Below are positions 23,131 to 35,050 of a stretch of 64,000 nt of DNA, piece by piece. How positions within the stretch are numbered: position 1 is the first letter of the stretch; each line of letters opens with the position of its first letter. A model generated the notes under the pieces. It was not told the origin of the DNA. It saw only the letters and a list, made by a program, of their open reading frames with translations, and ran no database searches. This DNA comes from Meandrina meandrites (taxonomy: Eukaryota > Cnidaria > Anthozoa > Scleractinia > Meandrinidae): contig OY855908.1 of the NCBI GenBank assembly GCA_963693305.1, positions 21,439,493-21,503,492 of the forward strand, given 5' to 3'. A program made the position numbers and the translations under genes.

Positions 23131-24848
23131 CAAGGCTGCTGCCTAACGGGCGCCCGGTCGCCTGGGGCGCCTAAGTTACGAGTGCGGGCGACTAAATTTT
23201 TGTTCAAGGAGCCCGGATGGGCGCCTAAGCATAGATTTTCCATTCTCATCTAATGACTTCAATTTCCTTGTAACTTTGTTCCACTGGCGTAAGATATATC
23301 CCGTTTAAAACCATAAGCGCTTCATTTCAAAACGGAAATACTAAAATTGTCCACAATAGAGATAATTTTAGCGTATAAATACGTGCAACTTCGAAAACCA
23401 ATTATTTCCGACTGTTTAGGACTGGGACTGACTCCCAAATATGGAATGAAGAATGAATAGTATTATGGGCTGCTTCACGTTTCGTTCGCTACGTTGATGT
23501 TTTGGAGGAGTTTGGAGGAGTTTATAGTGAATGTGAAGTAAACATTTTACGGATACAAAAGTGAAATCAATCTCCTGGCCATTCATGCATCAGGTCTGAT
23601 CATGACAATTTTAATCTGCAAAAGCTTGATACAAAAACCTTTTCAACAAGCCTAAAATAATGTTCAGAATGTTTTGATGTTACACTTACGAATTACTGTA
23701 ATTAAGCTTATTATTTAACTCAAACTTTTATTTTTTCACTTTAGAGAACGCTTAATTTCATAACAACAGAAAATGTGTGCCTTTTCTGTGACATTCTTAT
23801 CAGCTACCGCTTTTTGTGGATCAAGTTTGTTTGTTTGTTCATTCGACTGTTTCGTGTTTTATCTCGGTTATTGAACCGTGCAAGGAGAACATTACTCTTG
23901 AAAATAATAATGTGCTAGAAACTTTGCTGAAAACAGTTTGAATAACATGAATTGTTTTTAAAACTACTAAAATCTATTGTATAAGCAACTCATTTGATAA
24001 GCCTAGAAACTGTTTTTATTTTCACAACTTAGTTTTTGAATTTCTGGTCTATTTTTGACAACTGATTATGAAATGTAGATAAGATCAGAATTTAATTGAA
24101 GTGTTTACACAGGTGTTTTGACTTTTTATTACCTTTGCCTTAACCTTCAAATAGACCTGCTAAATTGTAATCTTGGTTCTGTTAAACCTTAATTACTAAC
24201 AATAATTCAAGTTCTTTAGTGAGCTTGCTGTGCAAAAGTGAAATAATAATTTTGCTGCTTCATGCTTCATTGATTTTGCTTCAAAACTTTGGATGTTCAA
24301 AACTCCTATTAAACATTGTTTTATTTGTTCTACACATTTTTAACTTACTTTATCCAACATTCATCACAGCACAATATACTGGTTGGATTTTCAAACTCAT
24401 TTTAAGCCTACAGAAACTTTCTAATATACACACTCCTGTTCATGTCACCCAATCAGTGTAAAAAGGGTTTTATCGAAGGAGAGGCTCGGTTAAATAAACT
24501 TTCAAGTTAAGAAAGCTGGAATTTCTCACACAACTATTTGAGGGAGGTTACCTTCAGAAGCTTTCAGAAAAAAATCTTGTCCGAAGGAGTTTTCTGTTCA
24601 CGTACAAAGGCTCTACTGACAAAATAAAATGTGTGGGCATGTGGAAGGGGACGGTAGGGGGGGGGGGGAGGCTGCTCCCCAGACCCCTCTCCTAGATTTT
24701 TTTTTTTTTCTTTTACCCCACCCCCCTCCCCCGAGGATCGACCATGGCAACTTTTAGGCTGGGCTCCTAAAGTAATGGCTTGGGCTCCTAACTTTTGATG
24801 TTAGGAGCCCGAAGGGCTCCTTAGAAATTTCCTTAGGCAGCAGCCTTG
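23131..24848. mobile_element. Non-coding TIR element with 5-bp duplication
   Basis: The ends CAAGGCTGCTGCCTAA and TTAGGCAGCAGCCTTG are perfect 16-bp inverted repeats. GCACT is present outside both (23126-23130 and 24849-24853). The right part contains a GGGCTCCTAAC...GTTAGGAGCCC hairpin, and the left part a GGGCGCC-rich counterpart. A poly-G/poly-T tract lies near 24657-24710. No coding capacity. The superfamily is unknown. Confidence 0.78.
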
Positions 24849-25380
24849 GCACTTTCTACTAGTGATAAACATGGGTTTTTTAATTCCCTTGAACATTCAG
24901 GCAACATCTTTCCAATCAGATTCTTCATCTTCTTCGCTTTCTATTTGCTTGGAATCAGAAACCATCCTGCTAAATTCTTGAGATGGTTTCTTTATTTTAG
25001 TACATTGGTTGCAGATTTCGACAATAATTTGATTTCTGTTTGCAAACGTTCGGCCTTGCGGCTCGGGCTAAAATGAGCCTGATTTGGCCCCAAAAACATA
25101 TTTGTGACCTTCCACGGGACAACCTACATTAATGTTTTTCCGTTAAACAGGCAAAAACTAACGGCTAACGAACGGTTAGCAAACGCTTTTTCAAAAAGTT
25201 CAAACGATTTGGTAATTGCTTTCAACGGGTGAGCAAAAATTTCTAACGGTTTGAGAAATCCGTTTAACGGGTGAGCGAAAATTTCTAACAGTTTAGGAAA
25301 ACGTGTTAACAGATAGCCCCGATTTTCTGAACGGCTTGTAAAAACGTTTAACACTTATCGATTTCGAAAGGTTTCATTAA

Positions 25381-25921
25381 AGCCTGGTTTATACTAGCGA
25401 CGGAAGCGGAGTCGGAATCGGAAGAAAGTTTTGATCTAGTGTGAATCGGCGCGACGGAAGCGAAATCGTAAGCCTCGCTTTCAGCGTAAGCCTCGCTTGA
25501 AGAAGACTGCTGTTTTTAATTTTGCTTTTGTTTTTTCTTCTCATACGACGAAGAACACGTCTGCAACGGAACCAGAGAAGGAGAAGATTGTGGGTACGTG
25601 GAGTATTTTTAAAAAGGAAAAGTCACGGCGAATTTGGAAACCTTGTGAGAGAACTTCGTACGTCAGACAGAGAGCTCTACTTTCGATATGTTGTCAGTTT
25701 TGTATTTTGGTTTTCAAAGTGATTGCGAGTGTTTTACAAACTTGTTCGACGTCCCAGATGCATGAAATAAAATATAACACACACCTCTACATAGTTTTTT
25801 GATTGGCTGATAATTCCGCTTCCGCTTCGTCGGAAGCGACGGAAGTAAAAGAAACTCTTCTGATCCTTCTGACTCCGATTCCGACTCCGCTTCCGATTCC
25901 GTCGGTAGTGTGAACCAGCCT
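25381..25921. mobile_element. Harbinger-like MITE
   Basis: The ends AGCCTGGTTTATACTAGCGA and (reverse complement of the right end) AGGCTGGTTCACACTACCGA match imperfectly. The similarity continues through the GGAAGCGGAGTCGGAATCGG repeats. TAA lies outside both ends (25378-25380 and 25922-25924). The AGG start and TAA target match the MITE at 13396-13665. Non-coding; the apparent ORFs inside come from the purine-rich termini. Confidence 0.82.
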
Positions 25922-28309
25922 TAACCAAACGGTTTTCCCAAAGTATCTAACGAGTTAATAAATTGTTGGCTGAAATGTCGTGCACTGATTTATTATCAAT
26001 CTATAGTGGATGATTTGGTGGCGTTATTTCGAAGTCCTTTTAGAAAGTCGCAACCACAACAAAAATTCAAATGTTAAAACTTCTGTTTGTTGTTTAACAA
26101 CGGAACATTTGGGAGTGATAAATAATTTATTACTTACCAAACGTTCCACATTTAGAAAGCAGAGAAGATAAGCTTAATAAACAAGGAACATACTTCACGT
26201 GTGTCGCTTACTGCAGTTTGCAGATCAGTGTAAGAAAACTGCTGCTTGTTTTCTCCTCTTCAATAAACACTAAAATGAAGCATTGTGGATAACGTTTTAG
26301 AGTGTTCTCTCTCGTTTTTTTGAGTCCCGAAGTGTCAATCTGGCAGATTTCAAGCCTCACGGAACCACAATCACGTCTCTGTTTAGTTTTCGAAGTGGCA
26401 AAGATACGTTTTTATCGCTTCCAACCGGACATGGCAAATAGTTGATTTAACAAATCTGCCCGATCGATGGTTGCAAAGGAACTCGCATCAATGGAAAACC
26501 AATTCCCAACTGAAGCAGTGCTCGTCGATATCTCTCCAATGAATTCTCTCATCCCCGACTAAATACAAGTTTTGAGCAGGTAGCAATCGATAAATTAATT
26601 TCAGACTCGTAATAATGCAGTGTATTTTCTTGCCGGTCATTTCGTTACCACTTGAGAGTGAGGCTGAGCGAGGCTTGGTTACATTTGATTTTGGAGCATG
26701 CTCAATACGAATTCTCGAGGCCGTTGGCAGAGTCTTCTTCCTCTTCCCGACTAATCTAGGAAGATCGAAGAAGACTCTGCTCGCAGGGTAGACCTAAGAT
26801 GGAGAGTCAGGTAGTAGCAAAGAAGCAAGGTTGTTGGCAAACTATGCAATTTAATATGCCTCAAATGGAGCGTTGAGGATGAGCGAGAGAGGAATCTCAT
26901 CACACAACATTTTGGAGGAAAGATTGCGTGACGAGCCAAAAGAACATCTCTCTGCAAAATAAACTGGAATTTGTCGCATCAAGAAATGGGTTGTGTTCTT
27001 TTCGAAGGGGTTCAATAAACTGTGAAAAAATTGTGACACTGTAGCAGTTCTTGATATGTTAAAGCAGAATTTTTCTTTGCTTGCAAGCTATGTTATCGTA
27101 AATTGGGTGTTACACTGTTACACAAGAAGCCATTCAACCGGACGGAAACATGATCTGTCATCATAGCAGTGATTGTTTACCAAAGGTCAAAAAGAACCTC
27201 AAATAATGAATGGCACGGCAAATTCTTATTGATGTCGGAATATTGTAAAACAACGTGATTAGAAGTCGCTCCTAGCACTTCATGTGACATTCACAAAGCA
27301 GAAACGTACAAAGTCATAAATGAATGGGCAATTTGCATTCATTTTTACACTAAAATTCATATGGAATAGAAATGAATTATCATGTACACGACAAATAATT
27401 ATTTATTTCACTTTAGTTGTTTAATATCTTTTGGCACTACACAGAGCACTACACAACTTCTAAAACTCCACAGACTTCTACAAATACTTTCACTTCAATT
27501 TGAAAATAGATCGAGGCACAGCACATCAACTTTTCGTTCATAGTCAATACACTCATAATATTCAATAATGATTTCCTCGTCAAAATGCCTAAACATTCTG
27601 CGAATAACTATAGAATACAAATTCAAAGAAGCGATAAAACAATTTTGATCCTTATTCTACTCACTCGTTTTACATGAAATGCTAACGATTTGAAATTTTA
27701 GCTAGTTTTGTGAATCGTTTTGCATGCAAACACGCTGGTTTACCTTGCCTATAAAACAACGAATCGAGTTACTCGATTTCCACTCCTTTTACGACGTTCG
27801 GTGGCTGATTAAAACTCTTCTACCTTGGATGAAAACCCTCCAAACAGCAGCGATAACAGACCATAACACAGGACAATTTTGTCGAGAGAAATCACTCCAA
27901 ACAGCAAAACAGAAGCACATGGCATGGAGATGACGTCATTCGCCCCTGAAAAATTTTCTGGGGGGGCCAAATTGACAACGTCGTATAGTCCATAAAAGCA
28001 AGAGTTTTTCTCGATTAGGGTGCGTTCTCCTTCGTCGAACGCAATGATTATATCATAAAAGAATCTGTTGGTATTCTAGATGATAAAGCTTGTCGTTACA
28101 TATTTTCATTTGCTCTCAAAATGCCTGTGGCTTCACCACTACAGCTTCAATGACATCCAGCTGTGCGCAAGATACGAAAAGAGCATACATAGAAAGTTAC
28201 AAGATGGTGGCTCAAAATGGCAAACCCAACAACTAGTTTCTGCCCTCTTGTTCTCCAAACCATAAACTACATAAGGAGCATGATCGACTGATCAGAAGAA
28301 CCGAATAGG

Positions 28310-28500
28310 ACTGGGAACTAACTACAGGAATAAATCTTATAGAAATAAAATCAAGTTTAACTCAACAAGAAATCGCCACCTAGAACACAAAGCAAAATAC
28401 TCGTGGGCAGTAAGAAAGGACTAATACAGAGTATAAATGAAAGAGACAATTTTTTTGGACGAGTTCTATTAGATTTAGTAAACAGAAATCTTTATGATGT
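28310..28500 (-). repeat. Dispersed repeat shared with 45880-46330
   Basis: On the minus strand this reads GATTTCTGTTTACTAAATCT, then TTTGTGTTCTAGGTGGCGAT and CTTGTTGAGTTAAACTTGAT. It is a diverged copy of the two direct copies at 45845-46010 and 46140-46330, in the opposite orientation. Confidence 0.75.
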
Positions 28501-28621
28501 AATGTATATGAAATGATTCATATATGAACTGCGGGTATATATGAAGGTGATATGTGATCTTCGCAGTGAATTTCCAATTTAAGCAATTGGAATAAAGAAG
28601 CCTGAAAAAAAAAAAAATCAG

Positions 28622-28693
28622 GGCTTCCATGGGATTCGAACCCGTGACCTCCACGATACCGGTGCGATGCTCTACCAACTGAGCTATGAAGCC
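28622..28693 (-). repeat. tRNA-like SINE head, copy 1
   Basis: A 72-nt tRNA-shaped sequence: GGCTTCATAGCTCAGTTGGT with an A box, and GGTTCGAATCC as a B box. The anticodon loop would read CCGGTAT (GGT, threonine-like), but position 33 is C instead of U, and the anticodon and T stems contain mismatches. It is followed on the minus strand by an oligo-T tract and a ~100-bp tail, so this is a SINE unit and not a functional tRNA gene. Confidence 0.8.
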
Positions 28694-28870
28694 ACACATT
28701 GGGAGCGAGGTCAACTGTGAGTTCATATTTTCCCGTGAAAGGAGAGAAATGATGTAATGTATATGAAATGATTCATACATGAATTGCGGACATATATGAA
28801 GGTGATATGTGATCTTCGCAGTGAATTTCCAATTTAAGCAATTGGAATAAAGAAGCCTGAAAAAAAATCA

Positions 28871-28871
<1 letters not shown>

Positions 28872-28902
<31 letters not shown>

Positions 28903-28943
28903 ACGATACCGGTGCGATGCTCTACCAACTGAGCTATGAAGTT
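28872..28943 (-). repeat. tRNA-like SINE head, copy 2
   Basis: A second 72-nt unit ~250 bp from copy 1, with the same flanking tail (AATTGGAAATTCACTGCGAA). The T stem is perfect here (ACGGG/CCCGT), but the acceptor stem is broken by AACTTCA. The two units lie in tandem in the same orientation. Confidence 0.8.
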
Positions 28944-31232
28944 ACACATTGGGAGCGAGGTCAATTGTGAGTTAAGATCACATATCACCTTCAGAAATCT
29001 TTATATTCTTTTAAAACAGGGGCCGGTGTCACAGCGGATTTGGACCACCCGGTCCAAATCCGCGAGCGGAAATGGGCCCCCCTAATATCTCGTTATATCT
29101 TATATCCCCTTATTGCGTTCGACGAAGGAGAACGCACCCTAATCGAGAAAAACTCTTGCTTTTATGGACTATACGACGTTGTCAATTTGGTCCCCCCAGA
29201 AAATTTTTCAGGGGCGAATGACGTCATCTCCATGCCATGTGCTTCTGTTTTGCTGTTTGGAGTGATTTCTCTCGACAAAATTGTCCTGTGTTATGGTCTG
29301 TTATCGCTGCTGTTTGGAGGGTTTTCATCCAAGGTAGAAGAGTTTTAATCAGCCACCGACGTCGTAAAAGGAGTGGAAATCGAGTAACTCGATTCGTTGT
29401 TTTATAGGCAAGGTAAACCAGCGTGTTTGCATGCAAAACGATTCACAAAACTAGCTAAAATTTCAAATCGTTAGCATTTCATGTAAAACGAGTGAGTAGA
29501 ATAAGGATCAAAATTGTTTTATCGCTTCTTTGAATTTGTATTCTATAGTTATTCGCAGAATGTTTAGGCATTTTGACGAGGAAATCATTATTGAATATTA
29601 TGAGTGTATTGACTATGAACGAAAAGTTGATGTGCTGTGCCTCGATCTATTTTCAAATTGAAGTGAAAGTATTTGTAGAAGACTGTGGAGTTTTAGAAGT
29701 TGTGTAGTGCTCTGTGTAGTGCCAAAAGATATTAAACAACTAAAGTGAAATAAATAATTATTTGTCGTGTACATGATAATTCATTTCTATTCCATATGAA
29801 TTTTAGTGTAAAAATGAATGCAAATTGCCCATTCATTTATGACTTTGTACGTTTCTGCTTTGTGAATGTCACATGAAGTGCTAGGAGCGACTTCTAATCA
29901 CGTTGTTTTACAATATTCCGACATCAATAAGAATTTGCCGTGCCATTCATTATTTGAGGTTCTTTTTGACCTTTGGTAAACAATCACTGCTATGATGACA
30001 GATCATGTTTCCGTCCGGTTGAATGGCTTCTTGTGTAACAGTGTAACACCCAATTTACGATAACATAGCTTGCAAGCAGAGAAAAATTCTGCTTTAACAT
30101 ATCAAGAACTGCTACAGTGTCACAATTTTTTCACAGTTTATTGAACCCCTTCGAAAAGAACACAACCCATTTCTTGATGCGACAAATTCCAGTTTATTTT
30201 GCAGAGAGATGTTCTTTTGGCTCGTCACGCAATCTTTCCTCCAAAATGTTGTGTGATGAGATTCCTCTCTCGCTCATCCTCAACGCTCCATTTGAGGCAT
30301 ATTAAATTGCATAGTTTGCCAACAACCTTGCTCCTTTGCTACTACCTGACTCTCCATCTTAGGTCAAACGCACTCCCCTAATCGCTGATTACTACTAGTA
30401 TCTCGTTATAATTCTGCCATGTTGAGTGTTGAGTTAACTAGACAAAAACGCGGTGTTAGCATCTTTACTTAACTTGTTTTGGGTGCCTTGGGTATTTTCA
30501 AAACGTTTTATTTCAAGACAAAGAGAGGCTATCACGAACACAACAGTAAATGTGTCTTTACGCTTTTGGTATAATAATAATTATAATACCGTGAACACAT
30601 ATTTACTCCTGGTTTCACAACTAATTTACAAAGAAGCAATAAAACTCGTGTTTGCACTTTCTGTGAAAATCTTTCAACAAAGCTTATACTACAAACAAAA
30701 CACTTCTTACGCTGTAAAAGTCGAGAAAATTGCTCTTTGTTTTATCCTAAAAGCGAAAGCTAGTTAAAAGAAATCTATTGTGTAAAGTACAAACAAAAAG
30801 AAAACAATGCAATTAGAGTCCAAGTAGTAATCTTATTGTCAGGTTTTTCAGGTTTTGCAAATTCACTCAACCGAACATTTATTCAATAAACTAACTTGAC
30901 AATTAGGGACTTATTAGCCGAACTTGTTTTATAATAATTTCAGACGTATACAACAAACTAAAAAAAAAACACAATTGTAAATTTGGTTCTGCACTTTAGG
31001 CTGGGGTCAACAAAAATGACACTTGATTCGCGTTGATTCACGTTGCTTCAGGATGTTGAGAATAAAATAAATTTTGCATTGGGCAATGCATGCTGTGTTT
31101 TTGGTCTATCTCCTCTTTTCAAAATGTCCATGAAACATTCGTACTGAAATTAAATCACCTTTTCTTTTATTCGTTTACGACTCCAGGAGTACGAAAGTAC
31201 ATTATGATCACTTGGGGGTCCAAATTCGCGAA

Positions 31233-31312
31233 GGGGGGGGGGGGGGGGGGGGTGAATATGGACTCCCGGGGGTCCATATCCGCTAGCGGATTTGGACTGG
31301 GGGGCCAAATCC
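31233..31312. repeat. Poly-G tract with CCGCTAGCGG palindrome
   Basis: A 20-base G run is followed by GGGGGTCCATATCCGCTAGCGG. Related GTCCAAATCCGC motifs occur at 29031-29064, so this is a dispersed palindromic repeat end. Non-coding. Confidence 0.7.
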
Positions 31313-32265
31313 AGAATGAATGAATGAAATGATTGAAATACTTTATTACTGTGTCAGTGGTATTTAGCTTTTAAAAACTAATTGGGGACACTATTTCCAT
31401 TAAAATGTTTCTAATCTACATAAAGTTAACATTTACACTAAATTCTTAGAAGAAATAAATAATTGAGAATAGAATATAACATTTTAAAATGAAAGTAGGT
31501 GTAAGATAAAATTTACAAAAAAAAAAATTACACATTAAAAATTCAAAATTTATAGCGGCCTAGCTGCCTATGTCAAATTTACACTCATTGTGTATTAGAC
31601 GTGAAAGGTCTTTCCTCCTAATACTGTTTTTGAAACTCGTGACATTTGGTTTCTCTCTGTCTAGTTTGTTCCATAGATAAGGCCCGAAGTATCGTAAAGA
31701 ATGTTTTCCATAATGTACTGTGCGAAAACGTGGAGTATTAAAATCAGCGTTCCTCAGATTATATCGTTTCGGGGCTGTATTAAATATTTCTGTTATATAA
31801 GTGGGCACAAGGCAGTGTTTTACTTTATACATGAGAATGGCGATGTTCTGTAGCCGTTGTTGGTACAGACTTGGTAGACCTGCTCGTTTTAGTAGCTCAC
31901 TGTAGCTCTCCGATTGTGATTTAAAGACTACCCTGAGTGCGCGCTCTCCATTTTCTTCTTATCGGATGATTTGCAAAAGTGCCATACAATATCACAGTAT
32001 GTAAGGTGAGGCAAAATATTAGACTTGTACAGCTGTAACTTTGCAGACAGACCATGGAATCAGATTACGAAGTTTCAATAAGACCCCAACCTTACAACTC
32101 GGTTTCTTGCCAATATCACTGATGTGTTCGCTAAATGTCAATTTGTTGTCGATGGCTACACCAAGGATTTTAAGATATTCAGATGATTTGACTTCATGAC
32201 CATCGAATTCCATCTTCAGTGCATATTCAGAAGAGAAGCCCTGAATCAAATCCAGGAGAGTCTAA
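31313..32265 (-). mobile_element. 5'-truncated LINE tail
   Basis: The minus strand encodes the C-terminal part of a LINE polymerase: EYLKILGVAIDNKLTFSEHI (~32175-32115), then after frame changes LVPTYITEIFN and RYNLRNADF, and YGKHSLRYFGPYLWNKLD with a stop at 31560. These are the conserved post-RT blocks (LGV..D..L.F..HI; YNLR; G..SLRYxGPxLWN) of CR1/Jockey-type LINEs. The 3' UTR runs to 31313 and ends with AATAAAG and a CATT-repeat tail. Frameshifts show it is dead. Confidence 0.85.
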
Positions 32266-33567
32266 ATCCGCCAGGACACCGGTGGAAACAATTTTAAGAC
32301 AGCATTTTACCTTGAATCATATATCCGATGTCGCATGACAAGATGACACAACTTTTGTTGAGCAATCATTCGACACAGATGTTGTCAGCAACTTTTAATT
32401 GTGTTACTTTTGACAAAAATTTGTTTCCCCTTGTGAAATGTTATTGCTTCTACATGAATTGTGTACCGTTATTTAATACTTCAGTATGTTCAAAGTGTCG
32501 TAGATTTTTTTAAGATTTTTTTTTTTAAATTCGAAAAGGAATCTGCAAAGCTGTTCTCGTGAACAAGGTCTATGATGCCCCAACTGTACGTGCGTAAATC
32601 CAGAATGACACAACCAAAGCACTGTGCATGCAGATTTGGTGGAGCATAGACCACTGTTCATGAGGACAGATTTGCAAATCCTTTTTCGGATTTCCAAAAA
32701 CCCCTGCAAAAATAACAAAGGTTGGATTTCTTAATTGAAACCCACCATGGAGAAAGATTTTGGTGTGACAAAATCTCTTTTTTTGAATTTGTGTTCTATT
32801 AGGAAAATCATGTTTTGGGGTCAGAAAGTGCCCTTCCGTTTTTCTTCGCTTTTCAATTTTCTTCCTTTCTTATCTTTTTGCTGCAGTTGGCGGCCTTCTA
32901 CTGAGCTTGCGTTTGGTGTAAGAATTGTTCAGAAAGCATAATCCAAATGCAAAATCTGTAGCATGGAGTATCCCAGGGTGATTGATGTCAACTTTCCTTG
33001 GAGTTTTCCACTCCAATTTCTTTGCATTTTTGTGTGTATTTGAGGCTATATTAAAGCAATTACTCTGATCTGGATATCATTGGAGAGATCTTTTCCTCCT
33101 GCAGATCGGACTAGTGTCAGTTATCCGCTATGTGGTCAAAGCAGATGATGTCAAAAGCGGAAAAAAGGCCAATGTTCATCAAGGTCAGTTACGGCCTGCA
33201 CAGGAGTCAATGGCAAAATGACTGTCTCCCTTTTTTTCGCTTTCCTACTTTTTGCATGTTCCTGTGCCATTCGAATGGAAAGATTATTAGAGTCACTGCT
33301 ATAAAGTACAATTATTAAAATGTAGTGGTCTTCACCAATCAAAATTGATTATATAATTATGATGAGCTATGAATGAGAGATATAGCAGGCATAGGAGTGA
33401 GTACACTATGGAGTGAGCTACATGTCCCTCCGCACTAGAATAATAACATATATATTATAGTTCAGTTCAAGTTAAAGTCAACACATTCTCACAAGACATG
33501 AAGGAGTCAACCGTCAACAGGCATTAATAAATTAAATTAATGAAATAAACATAATAAGTGAACATAC

Positions 33568-33627
33568 CTCGCTTAGAAGTTCCGGCGCATTTTCAAACAT
33601 TTTTTCCCAAGAGTCTTTGTCAGTATC
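33568..33627 (-). CDS. ATIC: ATIC internal exon (60 nt)
   Basis: Twenty codons in phase 0, reading DTDKDSWEKMFENAPELLSE. This corresponds to the variable acidic segment E-D-x-D-L...W-x-x-x-F-E-x-x-P-E-L-L of animal ATIC, between the GTVGQ and KEWI segments. The acceptor is CTATAG|GAT and the donor GAG|GTATGT. It is short and less conserved than its neighbours, but position, phase and the FExxPELL core make the assignment firm. Confidence 0.93.
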
Positions 33628-33664
33628 CTATAGTGGGTTAAAAGGAAACCACAATAAAACCCAG

Positions 33665-33669
<5 letters not shown>

Positions 33670-33727
<58 letters not shown>

Positions 33728-33826
33728 GTCAGTCAGTCAGTCAGTCAGTCAGTCAGTCAGTCAGTCAGTCAGTCAGTCAGTCAGTCAGTCAGTCAGTCAG
33801 TCAGTCAGTCAGTCAGTCAGTCAGTC
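33670..33826. repeat. (AATC)n-(AGTC)n compound microsatellite
   Basis: About 14 AATC units switch directly to about 24 AGTC units, a single A-to-G change in the unit that then expanded. It lies 40 bp into the ATIC intron, close to the 33568 exon acceptor on its upstream side. Shorter relatives occur at 50418-50467 (AATC) and 56363-56381 (GACT). Confidence 0.97.
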
Positions 33827-33949
33827 TACTTTAATGAGCCTGACTCCTTCTACACCAAGTAGAAAGTGATGGTGGTGATGGTGGTAAGACTCATGACCAG
33901 GAATATATAAAATTATAGGAGTAAAAACATTTCAATTTGTTTGTGCAAA

Positions 33950-35050
33950 GTGCACCGGTGGGCTAGTTGTTCAGCGGCACTCCGCTTTAGTCAGTCAGTG
34001 GCGTTTGTTGTGATATAAAAGCCATCAAGTTCAGTCTCTTGTTGTCCACCATCTTGATTGTATCTAGTTCTCGTTACGAGGAGATTTCTCTCACATTAAC
34101 GAGAAAGCTCATGGTACATCGGGGCCTAGTGTGTATCCACTTAAACTACTGGCATGGTGGCAGCGAAAAAGATTTGAATCGTCACGTTCTCGTCAGATCC
34201 ATCCAACAGATTCGTCGCGATTCCCAAGAAGCCAAGAGTCGGTTGTCAATATCATCTTATTCCGTAAGCTGCGATGTCTTCTAACAGAGCCCCTAAGCAG
34301 TGGTGCCTCTCTAACCTTCTTCAAGAGTTGGAAACAAAATCTTCCCTACACGTTGTCGTTGGACGCCAATTTCACGCCATTTTTGGGTGAAGGGTCATTG
34401 TGGCTGAAAAAGACTAGGGCGAGCCCGTTACGTGGTTACTCCGACGATGGGGATTCAGATCCAGCTGCTCTAACAGACCCGTAGCCAGGATTTTGCATGG
34501 GAGTAGGGGGGGGGGGGGGGGGGGGTTGCGTATGAGCGCCTCCGGCAGTTAATCCCAAGTGCCGCGGGAGCAAGAACGTGGGGGGGTTTGGTAATCTTAG
34601 GCAATATTTCGTACGATTTGAAGACAGTTTGTTAGGAAATAAGGCAGGTAAAAGTGAAGGACATTAGGTAGAACATATCATTGAAATTAACCTAGAATCA
34701 CACAATTTGGTCCAAAATATACCAGACGATCTACAAATGATGGACCTTCAACCCAAAGGACTATTTGAATGCAAATAGTTGAAGCACGGAAATACCATTT
34801 CCTGTAATTTATTTATTTTGATAATTTTTTTCACAATAAGTGGACTTCCAAGCCTCATGGGGGATGCGAACGCACCCATCGCACCCCCCTCCCTACGGGC
34901 CTGTCGAAGGAGAATGGCTATCCAAAAGGTAAACATGCTCGAACTCATGCTAGGTCTGATTGCAAATTATTGCCCAATTATCTCAGCAGCGGTGCCACAC
35001 AGTATTTGGGACCTTCCATGGAAAAAAGAGCAACAACTCTTGCCTGTTTA
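33950..35050 (+). mobile_element. LTR retrotransposon fragment: partial LTR, PBS and gag
   Basis: A TATA-like GATATAAAAG at 34012-34021 and an LTR end ...CTGGCA at 34154 precede a likely primer-binding site, TGGTGGCAGCG (34155-34165). A gag-like frame then starts at ATG 34274 with RAPKQWCL, continues after a frameshift near 34312 with LPYTLSLDANFTPFL and TRASPLRGYSDDG, and resumes after a ~410-bp insertion with LMLGLIANYCPIIS (34935-34985). These blocks match the gag start of a cnidarian Gypsy-type group. The upstream LTR border and everything after 35050 are missing. Confidence 0.65.
34483..34898. repeat. Inserted repeat splitting the gag frame
   Basis: AGACCCGTAGCCAGG at the left and (inverted) AGGCCCGTAGGGAGG at the right are imperfect terminal repeats with a G20 run near the left end. 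It interrupts gag between GYSDDGDSD and the LMLG block. I found no clear target duplication. Confidence 0.6.

Larger units (their letters stand above)
26791..30365. mobile_element. Long-arm inverted-repeat element (1.25-kb arms)
   Basis: The left arm (26791-28045) and right arm (29112-30365) are reverse complements that I estimate by eye as above 99% identical; I noticed only a few substitutions and one 1-bp indel. The ends read GACCTAAGATGGAGAGTCAG. The ~1.07-kb spacer holds two tRNA-like SINE units and a dispersed repeat also found at 45880-46330. No target duplication was recognised. Small ORFs in the arms (for example 27724-27933 and its mirror at 29224-29436) have no known domain. A diverged relative of the arm sequence occurs near 46600-47160. 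Confidence 0.88.
17403..33567 (-). other. ATIC: ATIC intron, ~16.2 kb, transposon-filled
   Basis: It runs from the donor GAG|GTATGT (33562-33567) to the acceptor CTAG (17403-17406). The parts not covered by separate entries here (17403-17790, 22201-22625, 22700-23125, 24854-25377, 25925-26790, 30370-31230, 32270-33560) are AT-rich and show no gene or repeat structure I can support. Confidence 0.85.

Noticed and set aside
28622..28943. Two functional tRNA-Thr genes
   Set aside because: C at position 33, mismatched stems, tandem repetition and a SINE tail indicate SINE-derived units.
28475..28988. Protein-coding ORFs across the SINE units (IAQLVEHRTGIVEVTGSNP)
   Set aside because: The translation is simply the antisense or sense reading of the tRNA-like head; such spurious proteins are common wherever this SINE occurs.
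33617..33862. Serine/glutamine-repeat protein (NQSI/SVSQ repeats)
   Set aside because: It is the translation of the AATC/AGTC microsatellite.
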